Part shown: piece by piece, positions 44,504 through 52,502 of the stretch | Numbering within the stretch: position 1 is the stretch's first letter | Layout of the letters: every line of letters begins with the position of its first letter | Source: UBA4951 sp963616935 | Lineage (GTDB): Bacteria > Bacillota_I > Bacilli_A > RFN20 > CAG-826 | Direction: 5' to 3' | NCBI GenBank assembly: GCA_963616935.1 | Contig: CAVEMS010000006.1 | Coordinates: 39,390-103,389 of the forward strand | DNA length: 64,000 nt | Made by a program: the position numbers and the translations under genes | The notes under the pieces: generated by a model | The model's input: only the letters and a program-made list of their open reading frames with translations | What the model was told of the DNA's origin: nothing | The model's database searches: none

Positions 44504-44602
44504 ACAGCCATATATTAACCCAAACTCGCTTAAAAAGAGAGAGTGCCGTTTTTATCTTCCGTAAGTTATGGTAAACTTACCGCGTTTGAAAAGGATTTTC
44601 CT

Positions 44603-46624
44603 ATGTATTCTGCAAAAGATTGTCAAAAGCTGTTGGACGTTTCGCTACAACTCGATAACACCGATAAGACATTCAAAGACATCTATGATGACTTGATTAA
44701 GCGCAACTTCTCCAAAGTGGCCTCTATTTATTTCGATGAGGACGACCGCAAGAAGTCGATAACCTATAAGGAACTATCGCTTCGCATCGATTATATTTCC
44801 GCGCATTTAAACGGCGCTTTCGAGAAATTCGAGAAAGGTTCGATAATCGCCTTGAAAGTCAAGAATTGCCCGAATTGGCCGATACTTTTCTGGTCGATCC
44901 TCAAAAGCGGATACGAAGTTCTCCTAATCGATGCGCGTTTGCCCTTCGAAAACACCGAGAACTTGCTTTCTCAAGCCGACGCTAAAGCGATTATCGCCTC
45001 AGAAGAAAACTCATATAAGGTCCCTTTGTTTAGACTTAACGACATCATCGCCTCCCCCGAGAAGGCGCTCGACGCCACTTCCCCTTGGGGGAATAAAGCG
45101 CTCTTTTGCTCAAGCGGCACGACGGGCGAGGCCAAGATTATGGCGATGGACGGCGAGAATATGGTCGCCCAAATTCAAAGCGCGCGCACCTTGCCTCAAA
45201 ACAACCTCTTGATCATGCATCCCGGAAACATCCGCATCTTGGCGATGATCCCCTTTCATCACATTTTCGGATTCGTCGCCGTTTTCCTATGGTATTCGTA
45301 TTTCGGAAAGGCCATCGTCTATCCGAATAGCATCTCCTCGAAAGACCTTCTGAAAGCCGTTCATGACGCCAAAGTCACGCATCTTTATAGCGTCCCCCTC
45401 TTCTGGGACGGCTTAGCGCAAAACGTCACCCGCGCTTTCGAGATGAAAAAAGAGAGCAAGCAAAGGATGCTCGAAGACATGCTCGCCTATAACAACGGCC
45501 GCATAACCTCCGCCGAAGCTGGCCTCGCGTCTTGTAAAATAGTGCAATGGAGCGTTCGCGCCAAAATCCTTGGAAATTCGGTCGAATGGTGCATTTCCGG
45601 TGGCGGATACCTCCAAAAGAGCACTTTGTATTCCATAAACGGACTTGGATACCGTTTGGCCAACGGCTATGGCATGACGGAGCTTGGCGTTGCCTCGGTT
45701 GAAACGTCGCATGACAATGAAGATTTGCTAAAAGGCTCGATCGGCAAGCCATTCGGCGGGTACGAATTTAAGATTGTCCCCTCTTCTAACGACCCTCATG
45801 GCGATGGCGAACTCCTTATCAAGGGCAAGGCCGTCCATAAAGAGGAGATCGTCGGCGGGATAAAGAGAGAGACGCCGCTAGACGATGGCTATTTCCATAC
45901 CGGTGACATCGTCCATAAAGACGAAGATGGCCGTTATTACATCAAAGGCCGAATGAAAGATACCATCATATCGAGCAACGGCGAGAACGTTTATCCCGAT
46001 GAGATAGAAAGCTATTTCCGCGATTTGCCACACGTTTTGGGCTTAGCCGTCATCGGTGTGCCTAACGAAGGGAAGGAAGACGTTTGCTTGATTCTTGATC
46101 TCGACAATACGACCGATGAGGCTGTGCTAAAAGACCTAAAAGGGAAGATAGACGCGATAAATTCCACTCTATCGAATGAGAAGAAGGTCGATCGCGTTTT
46201 AGCGTATCGCGAGTCCTTGCCAATGGCCAACAACATGAAGGTCAAGCGCTTCGTCCTCAAGGAGGAGCTAAAAAATAGGCCTGAGAACTTCTACGATTTG
46301 GATAAGAAGGAGAAAACGATCATTTCCTTCGATGGATTCGACGAGAAAGAGGTCAAAGAGACGCTCGATGCCGTTCGTTCGATCTTCTCGAAAATTCTTT
46401 TGCTCCCGGAATTCAAAATCGGCGATAACGATATCTGGAACAAGACGCTAGGCGGCGATTCGATGTCTTATGTCTCGATGGTCAACGACATCGATGAGGC
46501 TTTCAATGTGACAATCCCCGATTCCTTATATGGAAAGATAGGAAGCGTCGCCGACTTCGCATACGAAATATTGTGTCTGAAGCATCCGGGAACCACTTCG
46601 GATACGGCCAAAAATGCCGCTTAA
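44603..46624 (+). CDS. AMP-dependent acyl ligase with C-terminal carrier domain
   Basis: A 673-residue ANL-superfamily adenylating enzyme. The P-loop is CSSGTTGEAKIM (near residue 171), NGYGMTELG (near 355), FHTGDIVH (near 425) and a lysine-containing C-terminal hinge. Residues about 585-670 are a carrier domain with GGDSMSYVSMVND, Ser being the phosphopantetheine site. The protein probably activates a fatty or hydroxy acid and loads it onto its own carrier; the substrate is unknown. The ATG at 44603 follows AAAAGGA; 20 upstream in-frame codons are probably not translated. It is divergent from fmt. Confidence 0.82.
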   Translation: MYSAKDCQKLLDVSLQLDNTDKTFKDIYDDLIKRNFSKVASIYFDEDDRKKSITYKELSLRIDYISAHLNGAFEKFEKGSIIALKVKNCPNWPILFWSILKSGYEVLLIDARLPFENTENLLSQADAKAIIASEENSYKVPLFRLNDIIASPEKALDATSPWGNKALFCSSGTTGEAKIMAMDGENMVAQIQSARTLPQNNLLIMHPGNIRILAMIPFHHIFGFVAVFLWYSYFGKAIVYPNSISSKDLLKAVHDAKVTHLYSVPLFWDGLAQNVTRAFEMKKESKQRMLEDMLAYNNGRITSAEAGLASCKIVQWSVRAKILGNSVEWCISGGGYLQKSTLYSINGLGYRLANGYGMTELGVASVETSHDNEDLLKGSIGKPFGGYEFKIVPSSNDPHGDGELLIKGKAVHKEEIVGGIKRETPLDDGYFHTGDIVHKDEDGRYYIKGRMKDTIISSNGENVYPDEIESYFRDLPHVLGLAVIGVPNEGKEDVCLILDLDNTTDEAVLKDLKGKIDAINSTLSNEKKVDRVLAYRESLPMANNMKVKRFVLKEELKNRPENFYDLDKKEKTIISFDGFDEKEVKETLDAVRSIFSKILLLPEFKIGDNDIWNKTLGGDSMSYVSMVNDIDEAFNVTIPDSLYGKIGSVADFAYEILCLKHPGTTSDTAKNAA

Positions 46625-46657
46625 GCCGTTCTTATAGAAGAAACCAAAGAAAAAATG

Positions 46658-46686
46658 TTGCGACTGACCTGTTAAAAGGGTAAAAT
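46658..46686 (+). promoter_or_regulatory. Promoter of rpsT
   Basis: A -35 TTGCGA (46658-46663), exactly 17-nt spacer and -10 TAAAAT (46681-46686), 34 nt before the rpsT ATG. The same TTGCGA -35 occurs at the greA promoter. Confidence 0.75.
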
Positions 46687-46720
46687 CATGCTCGCACAAA
46701 TAGGAAAAGGATTACGAACC

Positions 46721-46981
46721 ATGGCCAACATCAAATCACAAGAAAAACGCATTGACATCTACGCCCGCAATAACGCCCGCAACAGCTCCCGCAAGTCTGA
46801 AACCAGAACCGCCGTCAAAAAAGTCGCCGTTTTGGTAAAGGAAGGCAAGAAAGAAGAAGCGATTGCCGCTATGCGTCATGCCATCTCCCTTCTCGACAAG
46901 CTTTCGTTGGACGGCATCATCAGCAAAAACGCCGCTAACCGCAAGAAAGCGCAGCTCGAATCGGCTGTCGCTAAGATGTAA
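46721..46981 (+). CDS. rpsT: 30S ribosomal protein S20
   Basis: An 86-residue, lysine- and alanine-rich helical protein: MANIKSQEKRIDIYARNNAR, then LLDKLSLDGIISKNAANRKK near the end, typical S20. The ATG at 46721 has AAAAGGA upstream; 11 in-frame codons before it are the leader. It has its own promoter and terminator and lies opposite the comEC-holA operon, as in Bacillus. Confidence 0.95.
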   Translation: MANIKSQEKRIDIYARNNARNSSRKSETRTAVKKVAVLVKEGKKEEAIAAMRHAISLLDKLSLDGIISKNAANRKKAQLESAVAKM

Positions 46982-47005
46982 GCTAGTTTCTTATATTGTT
47001 ATTTA

Positions 47006-47028
47006 GCCCACATGATCGTGGGCTTTTT
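47006..47028 (+). terminator. Terminator after rpsT
   Basis: A 6-bp stem GCCCAC/GTGGGC (47006-47011 with 47018-47023) followed by TTTTT. It overlaps the stop of the convergent yfcE-like gene by 2 nt. Confidence 0.88.
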
Positions 47029-47473
47029 ATATGGTTTTGAAGGTTATCTTCTCTCCGCGCTCGTCGCATTCCATCGTCAAATACGAGCCATAGAAGCCGT
47101 CGCGCGGCTTGGATAGTGATCCTGGGCAAAGGAAATGGACCCCTTCCCTTATTTCGTCTTCTCTTCTATGCGTATGCCCATGCACGAAATAGGAAAAGCC
47201 TTTTCTCACTATCTCGACTGTATCTTCCCTCATCAATGGTATATGACGCATAAGCAATGTTTTCCCCGATGGCAACGTGATGTCTCTTTCGAGCGGATAA
47301 TGATATAAGGAAGAATCGCAATTTCCCTTTATTGCGACAAACGGCGAGATTTCTTCAGGATATGCCTCGACATCGCCAAGGTGCAAGAAAACATCGGCAT
47401 TGTATTCCTTTAACGCAACTTGTTTGATTAGCGACAGATCGCCGTGGGTGTCCGATACAAAGACTATTTTCAT
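47027..47473 (-). CDS. YfcE/MJ0936-family metallophosphoesterase
   Basis: A 148-residue calcineurin-like phosphoesterase. The five metal motifs are DTHGD (residues 8-12), HLGDVEAY, KGNCDSS, MRHIP and HGHTHRR (near 99). Related small proteins hydrolyse phosphodiesters in vitro; the natural substrate is unknown. The start lies 4 nt after the holA stop (TAATGCGATG), so it is translated in the comEA-comEC-holA run. Confidence 0.9.
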   Translation of the reverse strand: MKIVFVSDTHGDLSLIKQVALKEYNADVFLHLGDVEAYPEEISPFVAIKGNCDSSLYHYPLERDITLPSGKTLLMRHIPLMREDTVEIVRKGFSYFVHGHTHRREDEIREGVHFLCPGSLSKPRDGFYGSYLTMECDERGEKITFKTI

Positions 47474-47477
47474 CGCA

Positions 47478-48455
47478 TTATGCCGGGAAATTGGCTATAA
47501 GCAGCGTGAAGGCCGTTTCTTCGTCGCTTTTGCCAGTCATTATCGAAAGTAGCGAATCGTATATCATCTCCTGGCCCTCTTCTATTCTTTGCAAAGACGT
47601 CTTTCTTAGCGAATAAAGAGCCGAATTGACTCGCCAAGAGTTCACAGCCAGCTCACGCGCTATCGAATAGGCGTCATAGCGGTTTTTGCTATAGATCGCG
47701 ACTTCGTGCAGGAAACGGTACTCCTTCGCCAAGAGGTTTAGCAAAGTCACGGCGCTCATGGATTTCTTCTTGAGATCCTTATAAAGCGACAAAGCTAATC
47801 CCTTATCCCCCTTCGAAAGATATTTGGTCAAAAGGAATATGTCGTTTTCCATCGGAGCTGGAACGAGTTTCCCAACCATCTCGTCGGTTATCGTAGTCTC
47901 CTCTCCCGCATAGGTGATAAGCTTATTCGCCTCATTCAAAAACGTCGAGAAATCGTTGGATATTCGCGATAGAAGCATCGTTTTGGCCAAAGGTTCTATC
48001 GTGTATCCTTTCTTTGCGAAGAATTTGTCGGCGTAAGCGCGCCATTCCTCTTCGCTAAAAGGCTTGATTTCTTTCCAAGAGGCGCCGCCTTCTTTCAAGG
48101 CTTTGTAGAATTCGCCTTTTTCGTCGAGTTTGTCGGAATATACCAAAAGAAAGACGGTGATATCGGGGTTTGGTGAACGGAAATGCTTTAATAACGGCTC
48201 CGAATCGTCGCCTTTTTGGATTTTCGGTTTCGTCTTGCTTTTGGCTAAATAAAAGAAATTCTCGGCGACAACGACTTTTTTGTCATATCCTAAAGGCAAG
48301 GATTCCGCTTCGGAATATAAGTCGACTAACTTCGTTTGAGTCATGTCGAGCGATACGAAATTCATTTCATCGCGCGTCTCGAGCTCGGCATCCAAAAGCT
48401 TTTTGAGAGAGCTTTTGATCATCTTCGACTGTTCTGAGAAAAGGACTTGTATCAT
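47478..48455 (-). CDS. holA: DNA polymerase III subunit delta
   Basis: A 325-residue clamp-loader delta subunit. It starts IQVLFSEQSKMIKSSLKKLLD and follows the delta pattern (VVVAENFFYL, VFLLVYSDKLDEKGEFYKAL, and a C-terminal ATPase-like collar with LLAKEYRFLHEVA). The family lacks a Walker A, as here. The comEC-holA-rpsT neighbourhood is conserved in Bacillus (yqeN). A Shine-Dalgarno AGGGAA precedes the ATG. Confidence 0.9.
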   Translation of the reverse strand: MIQVLFSEQSKMIKSSLKKLLDAELETRDEMNFVSLDMTQTKLVDLYSEAESLPLGYDKKVVVAENFFYLAKSKTKPKIQKGDDSEPLLKHFRSPNPDITVFLLVYSDKLDEKGEFYKALKEGGASWKEIKPFSEEEWRAYADKFFAKKGYTIEPLAKTMLLSRISNDFSTFLNEANKLITYAGEETTITDEMVGKLVPAPMENDIFLLTKYLSKGDKGLALSLYKDLKKKSMSAVTLLNLLAKEYRFLHEVAIYSKNRYDAYSIARELAVNSWRVNSALYSLRKTSLQRIEEGQEMIYDSLLSIMTGKSDEETAFTLLIANFPA

Positions 48456-48488
48456 TTCCCTGCAATTATAATTCCTAAAGCCCTTTTC

Positions 48489-50588
48489 CTAAAAGAAGGA
48501 AAAGCCGTTTTTGCCATATCCCGAATAGGTTATCGTCCCTTCGAGGTCCGTCCTCCTTATTTTTATGCCTTTTTTGTTTAGACGCTCCACCACCGAAGCG
48601 TCCGGATGGCCGTATTTGTTGTTCTTCCCGCATGAGATGATTGCTTCTAATGGGGTCACGGCGTCCAAAAAAGCCTCCGATGTCGACGTCTTGGAACCGT
48701 GGTGGCCGATTTTTAGGATATCGCACTCTGGCGCTCTTTTTTCGATTATCTCTTTTTCTACTTCGACGTCTGCGTCTCCCATAAGCAAGAAATCTTTGCC
48801 TCCGATCTCAAAGGAAAGGACGATGCTGCCTTGATTTTTGTTGCTTTCGACGGATTCTTTGTCGTTTAGGCTCGAAAAAACGACATTCCCGATGGTAAGG
48901 GGGAACGATGACTTCTCGCTTATGGTTCTCTTGACGTTAAATTCCTTTTGTAGCGAAGTAGCGCCCCCTGAATGGTCGAAGTCATCGTGAGTCAGTATCA
49001 AAGCGTCCAATTTGTATATGCATTTCTTTCTTAAAAACGGAATTAACACCTCTTTCGCAATGTCGAAGCGGTTATCCCCTCCTGTGTCCACCAAAACGCA
49101 TGAAGTCCCGCTTCTTATTAGAATGCTATCGCCTTGCCCGACGTCGATAAACGAGACTTCGTAAGTGAAATGGTTTGTTATCGGCAAGAAAGAAAGCAGG
49201 AAAACCAATAACGAAGTCAGGACGATTCCGTCTTTGATATACGAAATTCCATGCTCCGACAAGAAAAGGCAAACGAAAACAATCGTGTAATATAAGGGCG
49301 TTGCATAAGGCGCGAATCCATAAATCGGAATGGCAACATGTATTTCCTCTAACCATAGGAACAAAGATCTAAGAAATGAGGAATAAGCCGTAATCAGCGA
49401 GACGTTTGGGGTTAGGAAATACCCGAAATACCCTATCGCGGAAAAAGGCATCACTAGAGGTGGGAACAAGAATGAGGCAAAAGGCGAAAGGAAGTTGAAT
49501 GCGCCTTTTTCCATATATAGAGGAAACAGGAATAGTGAGATGAATAGCCAACTAAAGAATCTTCTCTTCGTTCGTTTATCGCCAAGAATCTTGATTTTCT
49601 CCCTTAGTGCGAAGAGGTAAAAGGAAAGGCCGTAGCCTAGCAAAAAACCGTTTTGAAAGGTTATGAAAGGATCGATTAACCATAAAAAAGTCCCGATTCC
49701 CGCGTTCTTTTCTAGCATTCCTGGTTTCTTTTTCTTTAGCAAAGCGCAAAGCGCGTCCACGATAGACCCGAAATAGTTCCTTCTGATTCCGATTTTATGG
49801 AATCCAAATGGGAAGAAAACGGAAAGAATGAGAAAAACATAGATATCATTCGTCTTTTTCGCGCCTCTTAACGAGAAAAGCCAAAGCAAAAAGCGTTTCA
49901 ATGCGCCGAAGTATATTCCCGATGTCGATAAAGTCACGAATAACCCGATCGATGAGGCTGCATTAAGAGTTTCGCTATCGCTTGCGCTCTGCCCGAAAAG
50001 CAAGGAATCGAGCAAAGACGCGGTTTCGGTGTCGAAATTGCTTAGATATCGAATCTCTGATTCCCTGATTCTTAGAGGTCTTTCGAAAAGGCATTCGATG
50101 GAAGAAGGAGATATTTCCCGCTCCACTCCTTTGTAGAAGAGATAACTCTCAAAATCGAATCTTCCTTCTTGGTGGGAAATCGACAATCCGAGGCAACGAC
50201 CAGATATCGATAAGATGTCGCCTTCCTCCCGCGTAGGGCCGCTTTCGTAGACGATATAGCGTTTCCCTTTAGAAAGGAAGATGAAGTAATTCTTCTTGGC
50301 TTCCAAGACGATTCCGTCGAAGAAGACACCGTTTTCATCGTATTTGATGGCGAATCTCGCAATGAGAGAAACCGTAAGCGTGAGAAAGAAACAAAGAAGA
50401 TAGCTTATTAGATATCTCTTGCCTTTCTTCGCAAACAAAAGGGTCAAAACTAGCGATATTGACACAAATAACGCAATCGATAATGCGTTTCTCTGGTAAA
50501 CGACTGCGATCCCTAATAAAAGTCCGAGGAATCCATGGAACGCGCTATATCCCTTCGCTAATCGTATAAGGTTATGTAGTCTTTGCAC
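48489..50588 (-). CDS. comEC: Competence channel protein ComEC
   Basis: A 699-residue polytopic membrane protein for DNA uptake. The N-terminal OB-like region (residues about 90-150), competence domain with many hydrophobic helices (about 180-430), and a C-terminal MBL-like domain (about 460-690) appear in the usual order. MBL motifs are IDVGQGDSILIR, VDTGGDNR, LTHDDFDHSGG and LKIGHHGSKTS. The start overlaps the comEA stop by 31 nt. Looks intact, so transformation competence is possible. Confidence 0.92.
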   Translation of the reverse strand: MQRLHNLIRLAKGYSAFHGFLGLLLGIAVVYQRNALSIALFVSISLVLTLLFAKKGKRYLISYLLCFFLTLTVSLIARFAIKYDENGVFFDGIVLEAKKNYFIFLSKGKRYIVYESGPTREEGDILSISGRCLGLSISHQEGRFDFESYLFYKGVEREISPSSIECLFERPLRIRESEIRYLSNFDTETASLLDSLLFGQSASDSETLNAASSIGLFVTLSTSGIYFGALKRFLLWLFSLRGAKKTNDIYVFLILSVFFPFGFHKIGIRRNYFGSIVDALCALLKKKKPGMLEKNAGIGTFLWLIDPFITFQNGFLLGYGLSFYLFALREKIKILGDKRTKRRFFSWLFISLFLFPLYMEKGAFNFLSPFASFLFPPLVMPFSAIGYFGYFLTPNVSLITAYSSFLRSLFLWLEEIHVAIPIYGFAPYATPLYYTIVFVCLFLSEHGISYIKDGIVLTSLLVFLLSFLPITNHFTYEVSFIDVGQGDSILIRSGTSCVLVDTGGDNRFDIAKEVLIPFLRKKCIYKLDALILTHDDFDHSGGATSLQKEFNVKRTISEKSSFPLTIGNVVFSSLNDKESVESNKNQGSIVLSFEIGGKDFLLMGDADVEVEKEIIEKRAPECDILKIGHHGSKTSTSEAFLDAVTPLEAIISCGKNNKYGHPDASVVERLNKKGIKIRRTDLEGTITYSGYGKNGFSFF

Positions 50589-51100
50589 TTTTCAAATGTC
50601 GCCGGACCTATCCCGCTCACATTCTGGATTTCTTCGATGCGCTCGAAACGTTGGCTCTGTCGGTATTCGACGATTCCGTCGGCTTGGTTGCTCGTTAACG
50701 CCGTGCCTTCCATAAGCGTTTCCTTAGAATCGGTGTTAAGACACACCTTCTCGATCGGCGTAGTCGTGCAAACATTCGTTTGGTCGAATAACGGGGCGAT
50801 GTAGAAAGTGAGCTTATTCTCTAGCAAAAACGACGTTTCGTAGGCCTTCTCATCGGCGTTCGACGTCGCTCCGCCGGCGCTTTCGATTAAGTCCGAAAGA
50901 GTCGCTCCTTCTGTCACTAAATAGGTACCGGGCCTTTTTATTTCGCCACTTATCGTCACCTCGATTTTGTCGCCTTCGCTTTCTGAGATATGGCTTGTCT
51001 CATAGTTTTGGCCGACCTCTCCGCTAAAACCGTCGACAACAGTTAAGGCAATCAAGACGACGACAGTCACCACTACAATCGCTATTATCGCTTTGAACAT
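50558..51100 (-). CDS. comEA: Competence DNA-receptor protein ComEA
   Basis: A 180-residue membrane-anchored protein: an N-terminal helix (residues about 4-24), a SLBB-like domain (KIEVTISGEIKRPGTYLV near residue 45), and a C-terminal helix-hairpin-helix region (EIQNVSGIGPATFEKCKDYI), which binds double-stranded DNA. GAGGAGG upstream is a strong Shine-Dalgarno. It heads comEA-comEC-holA; comEB is absent from the cluster. Confidence 0.9.
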   Translation of the reverse strand: MFKAIIAIVVVTVVVLIALTVVDGFSGEVGQNYETSHISESEGDKIEVTISGEIKRPGTYLVTEGATLSDLIESAGGATSNADEKAYETSFLLENKLTFYIAPLFDQTNVCTTTPIEKVCLNTDSKETLMEGTALTSNQADGIVEYRQSQRFERIEEIQNVSGIGPATFEKCKDYITLYD

Positions 51101-51150
51101 TTTTCTTCCTCCTCACTTCTATATAGGGGCGAAAGAATAAAAACGATACG

Positions 51151-51173
51151 AAAAAAGGCTCAATTTCTGAGCC
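51151..51173 (-). terminator. Terminator after greA
   Basis: On the minus strand GGCTCA (51168-51173) pairs with TGAGCC (51157-51162) over a 5-nt loop, followed by TTTTTT (51151-51156). Confidence 0.9.
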
Positions 51174-51191
51174 CTTGATTTTTTGATGGTG

Positions 51192-51680
51192 TTATTCGAA
51201 TTTCGCGTCGTCGATATGGATTTGATATGGAGTCTGGCTTTCGACCATGACGTCATCACCTGGGACCTTCCCTATCAAGGCCTTACCGAGCGCGCTTTCG
51301 TTGGAAACGAGAGGATATGGATTGGCCATCGGATCGGCTTCGACGGTTCCGACGAGTTTGATCGTCGTGCTTTCCTTTGAATCTTTCTCGGTATAAGTGA
51401 CGGTATGGCCTAAGCCAATTTTCTTGGCTTTGGAGCCTTTTCCTTCGTCAACGATGCGGGCGATGTCTTTGATGTGCTCGATTTCGGCGATTCTCGCTTC
51501 GATTTGCGCTTGGCGGTTTCTCGCAGCCTCATAATCGGCGTTTTCGCTAAGGTCGCCTTGGGCACGGGCCGCTTTCAAGGCCTCGATTATCTCAGGACGC
51601 TCGACTTCTAGTAAGTGACGGTATTCTTTTTCTAATTTTTCCAAGCCCTTGCGGGTCATCTGCATCTTTTCTTCTGCCAT
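51192..51680 (-). CDS. greA: Transcription elongation factor GreA
   Basis: A 162-residue GreA. The N-terminal coiled coil has the catalytic acidic tip in QGDLSENADYEAA (residues about 41-53). The C-terminal FKBP-like domain has NPYPLVSNESALGKALIGK. It stimulates cleavage of backtracked RNA by RNA polymerase. It has its own promoter (51714-51742), a GAGGATC Shine-Dalgarno and its own terminator. It is the last clear core gene before the accessory island. Confidence 0.96.
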   Translation of the reverse strand: MAEEKMQMTRKGLEKLEKEYRHLLEVERPEIIEALKAARAQGDLSENADYEAARNRQAQIEARIAEIEHIKDIARIVDEGKGSKAKKIGLGHTVTYTEKDSKESTTIKLVGTVEADPMANPYPLVSNESALGKALIGKVPGDDVMVESQTPYQIHIDDAKFE

Positions 51681-51713
51681 TTTTTGATCCTCTTTCGATA
51701 ATTTCGCTTTTAG

Positions 51714-51742
51714 ATTATAGGTATCCGGCGCTCTTTTCGCAA
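51714..51742 (-). promoter_or_regulatory. Promoter of greA
   Basis: Minus-strand -35 TTGCGA (51737-51742), 17-nt spacer and perfect -10 TATAAT (51714-51719). An inverted repeat AACTAC-TAGC-GTAGTT (51741-51756) overlaps the -35 edge and could be an operator; nothing else supports that. Confidence 0.8.
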
Positions 51743-51942
51743 CTACTAGCGTAGTTTCCCGAGTTTAGTGAGCGGACACGATGCTTGTAATAAATTAATT
51801 TTTAATGATATTTCGGCCAAAGCAAGCGCGACAAACGCTTTCTAAAACGACTTCCAAAAAGCAAGAATTGCTAATTTGTTGTTTTAACTTTGACGTCTGG
51901 CAAATATCTATCCCTAAGGAAAAATAACTTATGAACTCTTGA

Positions 51943-52500
51943 TTAGTCTATTATTTTTGCGATTATACGTTCGTTCGTGTCTGAATTATACTTGATTTTT
52001 AGATCAACAATTTCGAATTCTCGTTCCGTCATTTCTCGGCGAAAGGTTTTTAATTTCTCGCTGACGCATTCGTTTTGCGAAAACAAAACGAAACAGATGT
52101 TCTTTGTTTTGAATCTTTCGGCATTGTTACACATATGAGACATCAGCGAAGGGCAACAACAAATTTCGTCGACAAAGACAAAGATTTCTTCGTTCTCTAG
52201 CAATTCATCAACCTGCTTGTTTAGATTAGATAAATGGTGCTCATATGCGGCGGGATCTCTATATATTTTTAAGTTTGGATAATTTCCCTCAAAATATTTA
52301 GGAGATATAGACACCATTTTAGGATCGAAAATAATAATGTTTTGGTGACTATTTTCTTTTAGTAACGTTTTGACGGTTTTGATCAGCAAAACAGTCTTTC
52401 CCGATCCGCATCCGCCTTGCACATAAATGTTTTTGAGATGCTTTACTAAATCAGTAAACAAATTTTCGTTTGTAAATGAACATTGCAAATAATTAATCAT
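51943..52500 (-). CDS. Small FtsK/HerA-like P-loop ATPase
   Basis: A 185-residue P-loop protein. Walker A is GGCGSGKTVLL (residues about 29-39) and Walker B is FVFVDEI (near 108). IIIFDPKMVSISPKYF (about 55-70) closely resembles the DPKxVELS segment of FtsK/SpoIIIE, and FVLFSQN sits where FtsK has the ATQ sensor. It lacks the membrane domain and gamma domain of true FtsK, so it looks like a stand-alone ATPase core. It starts 2 nt after the metallopeptidase stop and is probably co-translated with it. Substrate unknown. Confidence 0.72.
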   Translation of the reverse strand: MINYLQCSFTNENLFTDLVKHLKNIYVQGGCGSGKTVLLIKTVKTLLKENSHQNIIIFDPKMVSISPKYFEGNYPNLKIYRDPAAYEHHLSNLNKQVDELLENEEIFVFVDEICCCPSLMSHMCNNAERFKTKNICFVLFSQNECVSEKLKTFRREMTEREFEIVDLKIKYNSDTNERIIAKIID

Positions 52501-52502
52501 AT

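Noticed and set aside
51741..51756. AACTAC-TAGC-GTAGTT inverted repeat as a terminator of the downstream ATPase gene or an attachment site
   Set aside because: No T-run on either strand and no second copy at the other island edge; it is mentioned only as a possible operator beside the greA promoter.
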